Below, piece by piece: positions 39,305 through 49,874 of a stretch of DNA of 64,000 nucleotides (position 1 is the first letter of the stretch; the number at the start of each line of letters is the position of its first letter). The stretch covers positions 1 to 64,000 of the forward strand of contig JAPDIW010000023.1 in NCBI GenBank assembly GCA_029259415.1, in the 5' to 3' direction. Made by a program: the position numbers and the translations under genes. This DNA comes from Archaeoglobi archaeon (GTDB lineage: Archaea > Halobacteriota > Archaeoglobi > Archaeoglobales > Archaeoglobaceae). Under the pieces are notes generated by a model. It worked only from the letters and a program-made list of their open reading frames with translations. It had not been told where the DNA came from and ran no database searches.

Positions 39305-40558
39305 ATGAGTGCTGAAGAGTTGATGAAAGAAAGGCTTGAGAGGATTGAAACTGTACTCAAAGGTAAGGAGCCGGATAGAGTTCCAGTAACTGGAGCCACT
39401 ACAGTCTGGCATGGCAGGTATGCGGGATACACAGCTAAGGAAGTCCTTTTCGACTACGAGAAAAGCAAGGATGCAGCATTGAAGGTTGCAAGGGATTTCG
39501 ACTTTGACACGTTCACTCCGATTATAGGACTGGAGGGGATGATCTACACAGTCGCTTTCCTGAACCAGCCCGAAATCTCTTCCGCTGCGAGATTTATTCT
39601 TGGCCCAACACACCTCGTGCTCCAGGACGTTTACTCGAGATGGCCCGGATACGAGCTCGACGAGAATGCACACCCGCAATTCATAGGCAAGGAGATAATG
39701 AAAGTAGATGAATACGACCAGCTTATCGAAAACCCGCTGGAGTTCATAAACAAGGTGGTGATGCCGAGAATAAACAAAAAACTGGCTGATGTTGGTTCGG
39801 CAGAATACAATGCAGCCCTCACTAAGTACGGTCTGGAACTTGCCAGATTTGGAGCGTTCATGGCTGAATTATCGATGGAGATGGCCAAAATAGGATACCC
39901 AACCATTCCAATGTCATGGGCTTATGCACCACTCGACCTGATAGGTGACTTCTTGCGTGACATTAAGAACATTGTCCTTGATCTATTCAGGGTTCCTGAA
40001 AAAGTGAAAGATGCGGTTGAAGCTGTAAAACCTCTAATAATCAAGGCCGCAGAAATCTCAGCACCACCCGTTGAGGTGAGAAAACAACTATTCGGCACAG
40101 ATGTTGTAGAATGTTTCTATCCTCTTCACCTCAACGAATATCTTAATCCTAAACTTTACAGTGAGTTCTACTGGCCATCGCTCAATGATATATTCCACAA
40201 GGTTGCCGAGATGGGGCAAGTGAATTTTGTACTTTTCGAAGGAAAGCACGATGCCCACCTCGAAACGCTTCTTGAGGCTCCAAAGAAGAAAGTGGTTGGT
40301 GTCTTCGAGAAAACCGATCCGAGAAAGGTCAGAGAGGTACTTGGAGACCATGTAATTCTCGTCAGCGGACCACCGAACTCGCTGCTAATCGGTGGAACTC
40401 CACAGAAGGTCGAAGAATACATGAAGAGTTTGCTCGAAGACTGCAAGGAAGGAGGAATGATGATCTGGCCCGGAGTTGATGGCGGAATTTCAAGGGATGC
40501 CAAGCCTGAAAATGTTAAGGCCATGGTCGATGCGGTGAAGAAGTACGGGAAATACTAA
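39305..40558 (+). CDS. mtoB: Uroporphyrinogen decarboxylase-fold methyltransferase (MtoB-like O-demethylase candidate)
   Basis: UroD-superfamily protein directly following the corrinoid protein; family features and operon context. Confidence 0.75.
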   Translation: MSAEELMKERLERIETVLKGKEPDRVPVTGATTVWHGRYAGYTAKEVLFDYEKSKDAALKVARDFDFDTFTPIIGLEGMIYTVAFLNQPEISSAARFILGPTHLVLQDVYSRWPGYELDENAHPQFIGKEIMKVDEYDQLIENPLEFINKVVMPRINKKLADVGSAEYNAALTKYGLELARFGAFMAELSMEMAKIGYPTIPMSWAYAPLDLIGDFLRDIKNIVLDLFRVPEKVKDAVEAVKPLIIKAAEISAPPVEVRKQLFGTDVVECFYPLHLNEYLNPKLYSEFYWPSLNDIFHKVAEMGQVNFVLFEGKHDAHLETLLEAPKKKVVGVFEKTDPRKVREVLGDHVILVSGPPNSLLIGGTPQKVEEYMKSLLEDCKEGGMMIWPGVDGGISRDAKPENVKAMVDAVKKYGKY

Positions 40559-40586
40559 CTCTTTTTATTTTTGGAGGTGATTTCAT

Positions 40587-41858
40587 CTGAATTTCGGAGT
40601 TAGCGGGAATTATCGTTACTTCTATCCGATAACTGCTGGAATTTTAGCGATGTTTGTGATGATCACACTCATCTGGAGCCAGTTCTATCCGTACATAATG
40701 AGATTTTACGATCTTGATGAGGTTGCTCCCATAGCTCTTTCTGTATCGATTTCAGCATCAGGGATGCTGGTCTTCCAGATTGTTGCCGGATTTATTGCGG
40801 ACAGATTGGGGCCAAAATTACCGATGGCCCTGGCCGGTGTATGCTTCCTTGCAGGTATGAGTGTAATCTCGTGGATGTTCAGCTATGAAAGCTGGGAGGC
40901 GGCGAGGGTTTACTGGTACGCTGGAAGCTTTATCGCCGGCATTGGAGCGGGTTTTTATGTTGGAACTTTTCCCGTGGTTATAGGCAGGTGGTTTCCCGAC
41001 AGCCCGGGAAGGGCTTTCGGCATAACGATATTCGGTCAGAACATCTCCCCTCTCATAACGTCTCCACTCGCAGCATATCTAATAACCAACACCGGACTGC
41101 CAAACACGTTCGTGTCACTTGGTTTGATGATATTCGCCCTTATGTATGTAATAGGAGTTGTTTTCTGGAGAACTCCTCCACACGACTGGCTTCCGGAGGG
41201 GTTCAGGCCTCCAGTTGAAGCTACCACTGCCCACTTCTCCCTGAGCCAGGCGGTGAAGGATGTAAGATTCTGGATTCTCTTTACGGTTATGTTCTCAACA
41301 GCCTTAGGCTGGTTCCTGATTCTGATGAACATCGCAACAATAATTATAGAGGGGTTGGCAGAGAAGGCAGGAATGGATTACGAATACGTTGCAGGATCAT
41401 TTGTCCCGCTTTTCATGTCCGTCACGGCAATAGGCAACGGTGTCGGGGCGCTGGCGTGGGGAGTAATAAACGATAGAATCGGTGGGCCTTTAAGGACTCT
41501 CCCGCTGATATACGCGATCGGAGGAATAGCAATAATCCTGTTTTATTTGGTTTACACGGACCCTTTGCTGATTTTGTTGGTAGGGGCTCTGCTTTACTTC
41601 GCCCTCGGTGGTGAGCCGGCAGTGCACTTTGCTGCCGTGCCAACATTCTTTGGGAGGAAATTTGTGGGAAGAATAACCACGGTGCTTAACACATCTGTCA
41701 TGACCTCTGCAATAATAGGCCCATACCTCGGTGCATTTATAAGGGATACCACCGGATCCTACTTCTACTCGCTGCTGATAGCGGCTATCCTTCACATATT
41801 CTCAGCTGGAGTTGTATTGTTGGGAAGAAAATACGCAAGAGGTGATGAGAATGTTTAG
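40587..41858 (+). CDS. MFS transporter, oxalate:formate antiporter-like
   Basis: 12-TM pattern, GFIADRLGPKLPMALAG; GGAGGTG RBS 8 nt before CTG 40587, and TM1 needs residues upstream of ATG 40650. Confidence 0.8.
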   Translation: MNFGVSGNYRYFYPITAGILAMFVMITLIWSQFYPYIMRFYDLDEVAPIALSVSISASGMLVFQIVAGFIADRLGPKLPMALAGVCFLAGMSVISWMFSYESWEAARVYWYAGSFIAGIGAGFYVGTFPVVIGRWFPDSPGRAFGITIFGQNISPLITSPLAAYLITNTGLPNTFVSLGLMIFALMYVIGVVFWRTPPHDWLPEGFRPPVEATTAHFSLSQAVKDVRFWILFTVMFSTALGWFLILMNIATIIIEGLAEKAGMDYEYVAGSFVPLFMSVTAIGNGVGALAWGVINDRIGGPLRTLPLIYAIGGIAIILFYLVYTDPLLILLVGALLYFALGGEPAVHFAAVPTFFGRKFVGRITTVLNTSVMTSAIIGPYLGAFIRDTTGSYFYSLLIAAILHIFSAGVVLLGRKYARGDENV

Positions 41859-42720
41859 GTTCGGGAACCAGAAGGTGTTCGAAATAGGTGGTGTAAAAAT
41901 TGGAGGGGAGCCAGGAGAAAATCCGACGGTTCTGATAGGAAGCATATTTTACGGGAAACACAAGATCGTGGAGGACGAGAAGAAAGGGATTTTCGACAGA
42001 GAGGCTGCTGAGAAGCTGATAAATGAGATTGAAGAGCTGAGCGACAAAACGGGAAACCCTGGACTTGTCGATGTTGTCGGCATGAGTGAGGAGGCGATAA
42101 AGAAATACATGGAGTTCGTTGCTGACGTTACCGACAAACCTTTCCTCGTCGATTCGGCAATGGCCGACATCAAGATAGCTGCAGTCGAATATGCCAAGGA
42201 AGTGGGGCTTGAGAAAAAAATCGTCTACAACTCAATATCTCCAGAATCGAAAGATAAGGAAATTGAGGCGTTGGAGAACAGCGATATTGAGGCTGCTGTG
42301 GTGCTTACATACACTTTCAACGTTATAAGCAGCAAAGCGAGGCTCGAGGCTCTCGAGAAAATCCTTCCAAAGCTCGAAAAGGCTGGAATTAGTAAGCCTA
42401 TTGTCGACACGTTCGTGATGGATGTCCCAAGCCTTCCCGCTTCCGCAAAAGCAGCGATGGAGATAAAGAAGAAGTACGGGTTCCCATGCGGCTCAGGAGC
42501 CCACAACGCGATAGCAAGCTGGAGAGGGTTCAGGAACATGTTTGGAAAGGAAGCTGAGAAGTCCGCAGTTCTCATAGCAAACACCATGCAGCTGGTTCTA
42601 GGATCGGACTTTGTGCTCTACGGGCCGGTAGAGGACGCGAAAATCGTATTTCCAGCTGTGTTTACACTGGATACGGCCTACAGGTACTTCGCGAGGACGA
42701 AAGACTTCATAGAAGTTTAA
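41851..42720 (+). CDS. mtoA: MtrH-family methyltransferase (MtoA-like)
   Basis: MFRFGNQKVFEIGGVKIGGEPGENPTVLIGSIFYGKHKIVEDEKKGIFDREAAEKLI is characteristic of MtrH. Confidence 0.88.
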   Translation: MFRFGNQKVFEIGGVKIGGEPGENPTVLIGSIFYGKHKIVEDEKKGIFDREAAEKLINEIEELSDKTGNPGLVDVVGMSEEAIKKYMEFVADVTDKPFLVDSAMADIKIAAVEYAKEVGLEKKIVYNSISPESKDKEIEALENSDIEAAVVLTYTFNVISSKARLEALEKILPKLEKAGISKPIVDTFVMDVPSLPASAKAAMEIKKKYGFPCGSGAHNAIASWRGFRNMFGKEAEKSAVLIANTMQLVLGSDFVLYGPVEDAKIVFPAVFTLDTAYRYFARTKDFIEV

Positions 42721-42728
42721 GGTGAAAT

Positions 42729-44528
42729 ATGAGCGTAAGAGTAACGTTCGAGCCAGCAGGAAAGAAGATTGAGACTTCTCCGAATTTTATTCTCGAGATT
42801 GCGAGAGAGGCCAATGTAGCCCTGCGTTCAGACTGCGGCGGAAAGGGTGTCTGCGGTAAATGCAGGGTAGTCATTGTCGACGCAAGAGGAGAGATAAGCG
42901 AAATAAATGAGGTGGAAAGAAAGCACCTTACTGCAGAGGAGATCAAAGCTGGCTACAGACTCGCCTGTCAGACGAAAATACTGAGCGGGAGAGCAACCGT
43001 TTTCATACCTCCGGAAAGCAGAATGGAAGCCAGAAAAGTTGCCGAAATTGCTGTTGAGGAGGAGGTCGAGCTAAATCCGGCTGTTAGGAAGGTTCACCTC
43101 AAATTACCGGAGCCAGACCTTGAAGATACAAGGCCGGATTTTGAGAGGCTGAAAGACTCCTTGGGAGATGTGGAAATGCCCCTGAACCTGCTGAAAAAAC
43201 TTCCACTACTGCTAAGGGAGGCAAACTGGGATATCACCGCAGTTCTATGGAACAAAAAGCTGGTTGGAGTTGAAAGCGGTGATACTAGTAGCAGGGTTTT
43301 TGGCCTGGCGATAGATATCGGCTCCTCGAAGATAATCTGCCATCTCGTTGATCTCGTAAATGGAAAAACCGTGGCGAGAGGCTACACTGAGAACCCGCAG
43401 GTGGCTTACGGAGAGGACGTTGTTTCCCGCATAACTTACACATCCAAGAAAGAAGAAAATCTAAAAAAGCTACAGGAAATCGTCGTTGATGCAATAAACG
43501 GGATAATTGACAAAATCTGCAAAGAAGCAGATGTAAGATACGACGAAATTTACGAAACTGTGGTGGTCGGCAACTCCGTAATGCACCACCTTTTCTTCGG
43601 CATATATCCGAAATTCATAAGCGTCTCTCCCTTCACACCTGCCGTCAGAAAAGGCATAAGTTACCCGGCCAGAGAGGTAGGACTTAAAATAAACGGCGAT
43701 GGGCATGTAACTTCACTTCCGCTTATAGCAGGGTTTGTCGGTGCAGATGCTACGTCAAATCTCGTGATAACGAAGATTCACGAAAAAGAGGAGATTAGCA
43801 TAGTGATAGACATAGGAACGAACACTGAGATAATTCTAGGCAACAAAAGCAGATTGCTCGCATGCTCTGCCCCTTCCGGACCGGCTTTTGAGGGAGCACA
43901 CATAAGCCATGGAATGAAGGCGGTGAGCGGTGCGATAGAGAAGGTAAGAATTGTGGATGATGAGGTTATTTACGAAACCGTTGACAACGTGAAGCCAAAG
44001 GGGATATGTGGTAGCGGAATGATTGATTTGGTGGCAGAGCTTTACAAAGCCGGGATTATAAACAGGAATGGAAAATTCGTCAAGGAGACTAAGAGGATAA
44101 TAAAAGACGGTGTTCCGAAGTTCGTCGTTGCTTGGGCGGATGAAACAGAGACTGGCAAGGAGATTACAGTTACGGAGAAGGACATAAATGAGCTCCTCAT
44201 GGCCAAGGGGGCGATAAGGTCGGGATGGATGATTCTGATGGAGAGGCTCGGAATTGAGGCAAACGAGATTTCGAAGGTATATCTTGCCGGCTCGTTTGGA
44301 AGGCACATAAACATCGAGAACGCCAAAACTATCGGGTTGCTTCCGGACATTCCAAATGACAGAATCGTTTTCGCCGGAGACACGGCAGTCGGCGGTGCTA
44401 AGATGGCGCTAAAATCTGTTGAGGAGAGGGAGAAAATCGAGGAGGTTGTTGGGAAGATTGAGTACGTTGAGCTTTCCGCAGATAAGAACTTCTACCGAAC
44501 TTTCATAAGGGCGATTCCGATGGGATAA
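42729..44528 (+). CDS. mtoD: Reductive activator of corrinoid proteins (RACo-like, MtoD candidate)
   Basis: N-terminal 2Fe-2S CGGKGVCGKCRVV...RLACQT, C-terminal ASKHA domain (LAIDIGSSKIICHLVDL; IVIDIGTNTEIIL). Confidence 0.9.
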   Translation: MSVRVTFEPAGKKIETSPNFILEIAREANVALRSDCGGKGVCGKCRVVIVDARGEISEINEVERKHLTAEEIKAGYRLACQTKILSGRATVFIPPESRMEARKVAEIAVEEEVELNPAVRKVHLKLPEPDLEDTRPDFERLKDSLGDVEMPLNLLKKLPLLLREANWDITAVLWNKKLVGVESGDTSSRVFGLAIDIGSSKIICHLVDLVNGKTVARGYTENPQVAYGEDVVSRITYTSKKEENLKKLQEIVVDAINGIIDKICKEADVRYDEIYETVVVGNSVMHHLFFGIYPKFISVSPFTPAVRKGISYPAREVGLKINGDGHVTSLPLIAGFVGADATSNLVITKIHEKEEISIVIDIGTNTEIILGNKSRLLACSAPSGPAFEGAHISHGMKAVSGAIEKVRIVDDEVIYETVDNVKPKGICGSGMIDLVAELYKAGIINRNGKFVKETKRIIKDGVPKFVVAWADETETGKEITVTEKDINELLMAKGAIRSGWMILMERLGIEANEISKVYLAGSFGRHINIENAKTIGLLPDIPNDRIVFAGDTAVGGAKMALKSVEEREKIEEVVGKIEYVELSADKNFYRTFIRAIPMG

Positions 44529-44842
44529 TATATAAAAGAGGTTCTTGGCAAAAGACATAAGCTAAAAGAGGTTAAAGTCCTCACATACAATCTGAAAAGG
44601 GCGCATTCGGGCCGAGAAAACTGAGAAGTTAGAACCACCTACCTCATGAATATAGCCAAATCTCGATTGAGAAATATTAGCTCTCGACAGGCAGTTGTAT
44701 TATAGCACCGAAATACGGTAGTTGCCGGCTCTCAAGAACTTGAAAACAGTTTACAGTAAGAGTTTGCGGTTAGAATTGGTTTGTTTTCAAGTTCCTCTAG
44801 TGTTTAGAAAAGCCTTAAATACTTTTTTAATGAACTTTCACA

Positions 44843-45382
44843 GTGTTGGTCAAGAAACTTGAGGAGTTGTTGGACAAAAAAGTTACAAAAAAGACGGATG
44901 CAGCGGTAGTCGTTCCGGTTTTTGATGAGAAATGTCCAAAGCTGGTAATGATAAAGCGCTCAAAGGGGTTGAACCGGAGCGCTGGCCATATTGCCTTTCC
45001 GGGCGGGATGATTGAGGATGGTGAGAATGAGGTTGAGGCTGCACTGAGAGAGTTTGAGGAGGAGCTTGGAATAAATCCCGATTGTGTGAACGTTCTGGGT
45101 TTTTTGAGGCCGAGAGAGGTTCATGAGTACAGGATAATGATCTGCCCCGTTGTGGGGATGATCAGAACTCTTGATTTCGAGCCTGACGGTAGGGAAGTAA
45201 GCAGGGTTCTTGTTGACGAGTTAAGAAAGGTTCTGAAGTCTAGAAGGATCACGGACTGGGGGCCAAATTTTGAATGTGCCGGGCACCTCGTCTGGGGGGC
45301 ATCAAGCAGAGTCTTGGACGACCTTTACCTGAGGATAGTGAGAAGGTACGGGTCGGTAGATGCGTTTTTTGATGCTGTATAA
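44843..45382 (+). CDS. NUDIX hydrolase
   Basis: Nudix box GGMIEDGENEVEAALREFEEELGI; GTG start. Confidence 0.9.
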   Translation: MLVKKLEELLDKKVTKKTDAAVVVPVFDEKCPKLVMIKRSKGLNRSAGHIAFPGGMIEDGENEVEAALREFEEELGINPDCVNVLGFLRPREVHEYRIMICPVVGMIRTLDFEPDGREVSRVLVDELRKVLKSRRITDWGPNFECAGHLVWGASSRVLDDLYLRIVRRYGSVDAFFDAV

Positions 45383-45429
45383 CTGGGATTCAGTTATAGT
45401 TTTGCTTAAATAAATAAAAATACAACAGG

Positions 45430-46575
45430 TTACAAAAATTCCTCTTCCCTTCCAAGCTTTCTTATAATCTCCATCTGCCTCAGAACCAGCTCTCTTGCCT
45501 TTTCCATATCCGGTCTTTCAACAATTTTTCCACCATCAATCACTTTCCTCAGCATCGCCTCTCCATTACCGCTGTACTCTTCCCTGAAAAGCTTAACTTC
45601 GTCTCTGAGCTCATCCCAGTGCCTGTAGACTTGCTTCATTCCTCCTCTCTTGCCCCTCTTCGCCGCAAACCTGCCTTCCCTTTCCACTATATCTAAAGCA
45701 AAGTCAATAGGACTCGCACCGCTGATTGCAGTCCCAACACCGAACGCATCTACGATGTCCCTGAGCTCAAGCACATCCTTTAGACTCAATCCACCGCTGA
45801 CAAAAATCCTCACGTTCTGCTTTCCTCTAATGTCAAGCTCCCATCTCACTTCTTCGACAATTTTCCTGAACTTGCCTCTCCTCGACGAGGGGGTGTCAAG
45901 CCTGACACCGCTAACATTTTCAACGTTCTCCACTGCCATAACAGCCTCGGTTTTTTCATCGTAGTAGGTGTCTACAAGCATGGTTCTCGGCACGTCTTTG
46001 TCAACAACCTCGTCAAAGCTCTTCCACGCTTTAACCTGGTCGCCGAAGCAGATAATCAAGGCATGCGGCATCGTTCCCATGCTCTTCAGGCCGAGATACT
46101 TCTCAGCAGAGAAGTTGCTTACTCCATCAACCCCTCCGATATAGGCAGCTCTTTCAATGTATGGAGCCAGAGCGGGATGCATTCTCCTCGTTCCGAAGGA
46201 GTACACTTTATTATCACCGGCAGCAAGCTTGAACCTGAAGGCCTGTGTTGCTACAGCACTTGCGTGACAGAGGAAACCGAGCAAAGAGGTTTCATACCTC
46301 GCAAAATCAAGATACTTGCCGACAATAGTCACTACAGGCTCATGGGGGAAGAAGATGCTCCCTTCAGGCATCGCGTAAACGTCCACTGGTAATCCTTCAA
46401 GAAGGTTGAGAGCATCATCGAGTCCCGCCAAAACTCCCCATCCTGAAGTCGTGACTTCCGCCACCACAGTGGGATTGACGTTTTTGGCCTTCAGAACTTT
46501 CTCCGTCCAGATGAAGTACTTATCCGTCACTAAACCATTTTTTAAATCTTCCTCGCTTACAATCCTGAACCTCAT
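45430..46575 (-). CDS. Nicotinate phosphoribosyltransferase
   Basis: GTRRMHPALAPYIERAAYIGGVDGVSNFSAEKYLGLKSMGTMPHALI. Confidence 0.92.
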   Translation of the reverse strand: MRFRIVSEEDLKNGLVTDKYFIWTEKVLKAKNVNPTVVAEVTTSGWGVLAGLDDALNLLEGLPVDVYAMPEGSIFFPHEPVVTIVGKYLDFARYETSLLGFLCHASAVATQAFRFKLAAGDNKVYSFGTRRMHPALAPYIERAAYIGGVDGVSNFSAEKYLGLKSMGTMPHALIICFGDQVKAWKSFDEVVDKDVPRTMLVDTYYDEKTEAVMAVENVENVSGVRLDTPSSRRGKFRKIVEEVRWELDIRGKQNVRIFVSGGLSLKDVLELRDIVDAFGVGTAISGASPIDFALDIVEREGRFAAKRGKRGGMKQVYRHWDELRDEVKLFREEYSGNGEAMLRKVIDGGKIVERPDMEKARELVLRQMEIIRKLGREEEFL

Positions 46576-46856
46576 TTCGAATCACACTCACATGGCTTTT
46601 TTCCACACCTTATGCAATAACCGGGGTACTTTTTCAGAACTTCTTTTTCCACATCAATGTCAAGCAAATTGGCGAGGCTGACAAGCCAGGCCATCACATC
46701 GGCAATCTCCTCGCCGACGTTGGTTCCTTTCCTCACAGCTTCAGCAAGCTCGCCAACCTCCTCCACAACCCACAGCATGGTTTTCTCCACGCCCCTCTCT
46801 CTATCTCGATTTATGTAAATTTCCGAAATCATCTTCTGGAATTCTGAAATCTTCAC
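46572..46856 (-). CDS. MazG-like nucleotide pyrophosphohydrolase
   Basis: [17 protein letters not shown]...[20 protein letters not shown]. Confidence 0.88.
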   Translation of the reverse strand: MKISEFQKMISEIYINRDRERGVEKTMLWVVEEVGELAEAVRKGTNVGEEIADVMAWLVSLANLLDIDVEKEVLKKYPGYCIRCGKKPCECDSK

Positions 46857-47668
46857 AATCTCACCTGAACTCCTCTTTCAGCCAGATACTCCTTTATCTC
46901 CCTGATTCCGATTTCCCGGTAGTGGAAGATACTTGCAGCTAAGCATGCATCTGCCTTACCGTCAACAAACCCCTCGTAGAAGTGCTCCTTCGTTCCCGCT
47001 CCGCCTGAAGCTATTACTGGAATGTTAACCTCCTCGCTGATTTTTCTCGTAATGGGAATGTCAAAGCCATCTTTGGTACCATCCCTGTTCATGGAAGTTA
47101 GCAGAATCTCTCCCGCTCCAAGCTCCTCAACTCTTTTTGCCCACCACACAGCATCTATCCCGACAGGCTTTCTCCCCCCGTATATCACAACCTCGTACCA
47201 CGCTTTGGTACCATCTTCAAGCTCCACGACGTATTTGCCCTTACTCAGGTCAAAGTTTCTCCTGCAGTCTATAGCAACCACAATGCACTGACTGCCGAAA
47301 ACGTCTGCAGCTTCTCTTACAAATTCAGGATTCTTCACGGCAGCGGTGTTGATCGAAACTTTGTCAGCCCCGGCAGACAGAATGCTGTTGATATCCTCAA
47401 TCGTCTTTATCCCTCCACCAACAGTAAACGGGATAAAAACCTGCTCCGCAGTTCTCTCAATAACATCTATCATCGTCCTCCTGCCCTCTGGTGAGGCGGT
47501 GATGTCAAGAAAAACGAGTTCATCAGCCCCCTCTTCATCGTACCTCCTCGCCAGCTCCACGGGGTCGCCAGCATCTCTCAGGTTGACGAACTCCACTCCC
47601 TTTACAACTCTCGCCCCCTTCTCGTCAAGAGTGACATCGAGGCACGGGATGATTCTCTTAGCCAGCAT
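46853..47668 (-). CDS. hisF: Imidazole glycerol phosphate synthase cyclase subunit HisF
   Basis: [38 protein letters not shown]. Confidence 0.97.
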   Translation of the reverse strand: MLAKRIIPCLDVTLDEKGARVVKGVEFVNLRDAGDPVELARRYDEEGADELVFLDITASPEGRRTMIDVIERTAEQVFIPFTVGGGIKTIEDINSILSAGADKVSINTAAVKNPEFVREAADVFGSQCIVVAIDCRRNFDLSKGKYVVELEDGTKAWYEVVIYGGRKPVGIDAVWWAKRVEELGAGEILLTSMNRDGTKDGFDIPITRKISEEVNIPVIASGGAGTKEHFYEGFVDGKADACLAASIFHYREIGIREIKEYLAERGVQVRL

Positions 47669-47937
47669 CAGTAAGCCACCTCAAAGCTGTCATAATTCAT
47701 AATCTCCGCTTTTTTAACTTCAACACCTCTAACAGTCGCAAGCGGAGGTCCTGATTTTACTGCTGAGAGGAATTTATCGAGGGTTAAGTCATCTCCAACA
47801 GCGTAAATGTAAACCCTCCCATCCGGGAGGTTTTTAACATACCCTTTAATGCCAAGCTCCTTGGCAACTCTGCGGGTGAAGTACCTGAAACCCACACCCT
47901 GCACGTTGCCGCTGACGTAGATTTCAAGGGCAATCAT
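47668..47937 (-). CDS. Acylphosphatase
   Basis: [39 protein letters not shown]; start trimmed to MIALEIY. Confidence 0.92.
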   Translation of the reverse strand: MIALEIYVSGNVQGVGFRYFTRRVAKELGIKGYVKNLPDGRVYIYAVGDDLTLDKFLSAVKSGPPLATVRGVEVKKAEIMNYDSFEVAY

Positions 47938-48041
47938 ATAAACCCACCTTTCGGCTGCGGTATATAAGTCTAAATTTTTGCTAATCAATATTTTATTACG
48001 AATTGAAACCATATAAATAGTTTGCCTGCATAGCAATTAAC

Positions 48042-49871
48042 ATGAAGAAGTTGTTGATTTCGGCAGTAATTGTGGTGGCTATAGCAGGCATAATTTTCAG
48101 CCTAACCCAAACAGAAGCTCCAGAAGAGGGGCTAAAGATCGAGTCATTTAGCTCTCCTGAGGAATTCAAGGAGTATTTGATGAAGAGTTCCGAGTTCTCC
48201 TCGTTTTACACCTTATCTTACACAGCAAGAAAGGCAGAGGTTGTTGTCGATTCGAAAAGTGTTGGAGAAACTCAAACAATCCCTGAGAGATACTCCGAGA
48301 CCAATGTTCAGGTTAAAGGCATTGACGAGCCGGACATAGTAAAAACTGGCGGTGTTAACATCTACTATTCGCCTTACCCTTGGCTCAGATATTTCATTTA
48401 TCCTGAAGGGAAACAATATGGGGGAGAAACGATGTTTATCAGAGCTTTTCCTCCTACGAATCTCAGCAAGATAGCAGAAATATCAGATTCCGGGAACCTG
48501 CTGCTGCATGATAATGTCCTGATTGTCCTCAGCTACGATGAGATTAATGCTTACAACGTTGAAACGCAGAAAAAAGTTTGGAGTGCCGACATCAACGGAA
48601 GCTACGTCGATGCGAGGCTTTACGAAGGGAAGCTCTACCTTGTCACGAGAAGCGGGGTGAACTTCGTAGAACCCTGTCCAATCAGACCTCTCTCGGTGAA
48701 CGGAAAGGCGGTAGAGGTCGCATGTGGCAGAATTTACCATCCAACAATACCTGTGACGGTCGATACAACCTACACAGTTCTGAAGATGGATGCAAAAACC
48801 GGAGAGGTTGAGAACTCAATTTCCTTCGTAGGCTCATCAGGCCACACAGTCGTTTACATGAGCAAAAACGCGATCTATGTGACCTTCAACACCTTTGCCG
48901 ACCCGGCTAAGCTGACTTACCAGTTCATATCTGAGAATCCTGATTTAGTGCCTGAATGGGTCAGAGAGAAAATCGAGAAGCTCATGGATTACGACATAAG
49001 CAGCAGGGCGAAGCAGGTTGAAATAATGTACATTCTCGAACAACTCAGGGCCTCGATGAACGAAGAGGAGAGGCTGAAATTTGAAAATGAGTGGCACAAC
49101 AGGTGGGAGAAATTCACAGAAGAGCATTCGAGGGAAATTGAAAAAACTCACATCGCAAAGTTCTCCCTTCAGCTTGAGGCAGAGGGTATCAACTCATTCC
49201 CCGGAAGGCTGCTCAACCAGTTCTCCCTTGACGAGTATGACGGTTATCTGAGAGTTGCAACTACTGTCGGTAATGAGAACGACCTCTACGTGCTTGATGA
49301 GAATTTAGACGTCGTTAGAAAGATACAGGGATTTGGTCTGGACGAGAGAATCTACTCGGTGAGGTTTGATGGTGATGTCGGATTCATCGTCACCTTCCGC
49401 CAGACTGACCCCTTCTTCGTTCTCGACCTGTCAAATCCAGAGAATCCAGAAATCGTCGGAGAGTTGAAGATTTCGGGATTCTCGTCGTACCTTCACAGAA
49501 TCGATGAAAAGACGGTTCTGGGCATAGGTAAGGAAGACGGAAACGTCAAAATCTCCCTGTTCGACATATCGGATTTGACCAATCCGGTTGAGAAGGACAG
49601 ATACGTCCTTCAGGAGTACTGGAGTGAGGTTATGAGCAACCACCACGCGTTTCTGCTTGACAAAGAACATGGAATATTCTTCCTGCCAGCAGGACAAAAC
49701 GGCTACGTCTTCTCGTACGAGGATGGTCTGGAGATGGTTAAGGCTGTGAAGGGCGATGCAGTGAGGGCGATCTACATTGACGACTACCTGTACGTTATAG
49801 GGCCAGAGGAAATAAAGGTTTACGATGAAAACAGCTGGGAGAGGGTAGCTGAACTCGAACTTTCGAGCTGA
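48042..49871 (+). CDS. Secreted protein with C-terminal beta-propeller domain
   Basis: N-terminal signal anchor; YSETNVQVKGIDEPDIVKTGG signature of the beta-propeller secreted family. Confidence 0.85.
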   Translation: MKKLLISAVIVVAIAGIIFSLTQTEAPEEGLKIESFSSPEEFKEYLMKSSEFSSFYTLSYTARKAEVVVDSKSVGETQTIPERYSETNVQVKGIDEPDIVKTGGVNIYYSPYPWLRYFIYPEGKQYGGETMFIRAFPPTNLSKIAEISDSGNLLLHDNVLIVLSYDEINAYNVETQKKVWSADINGSYVDARLYEGKLYLVTRSGVNFVEPCPIRPLSVNGKAVEVACGRIYHPTIPVTVDTTYTVLKMDAKTGEVENSISFVGSSGHTVVYMSKNAIYVTFNTFADPAKLTYQFISENPDLVPEWVREKIEKLMDYDISSRAKQVEIMYILEQLRASMNEEERLKFENEWHNRWEKFTEEHSREIEKTHIAKFSLQLEAEGINSFPGRLLNQFSLDEYDGYLRVATTVGNENDLYVLDENLDVVRKIQGFGLDERIYSVRFDGDVGFIVTFRQTDPFFVLDLSNPENPEIVGELKISGFSSYLHRIDEKTVLGIGKEDGNVKISLFDISDLTNPVEKDRYVLQEYWSEVMSNHHAFLLDKEHGIFFLPAGQNGYVFSYEDGLEMVKAVKGDAVRAIYIDDYLYVIGPEEIKVYDENSWERVAELELSS

Positions 49872-49874
49872 ACA

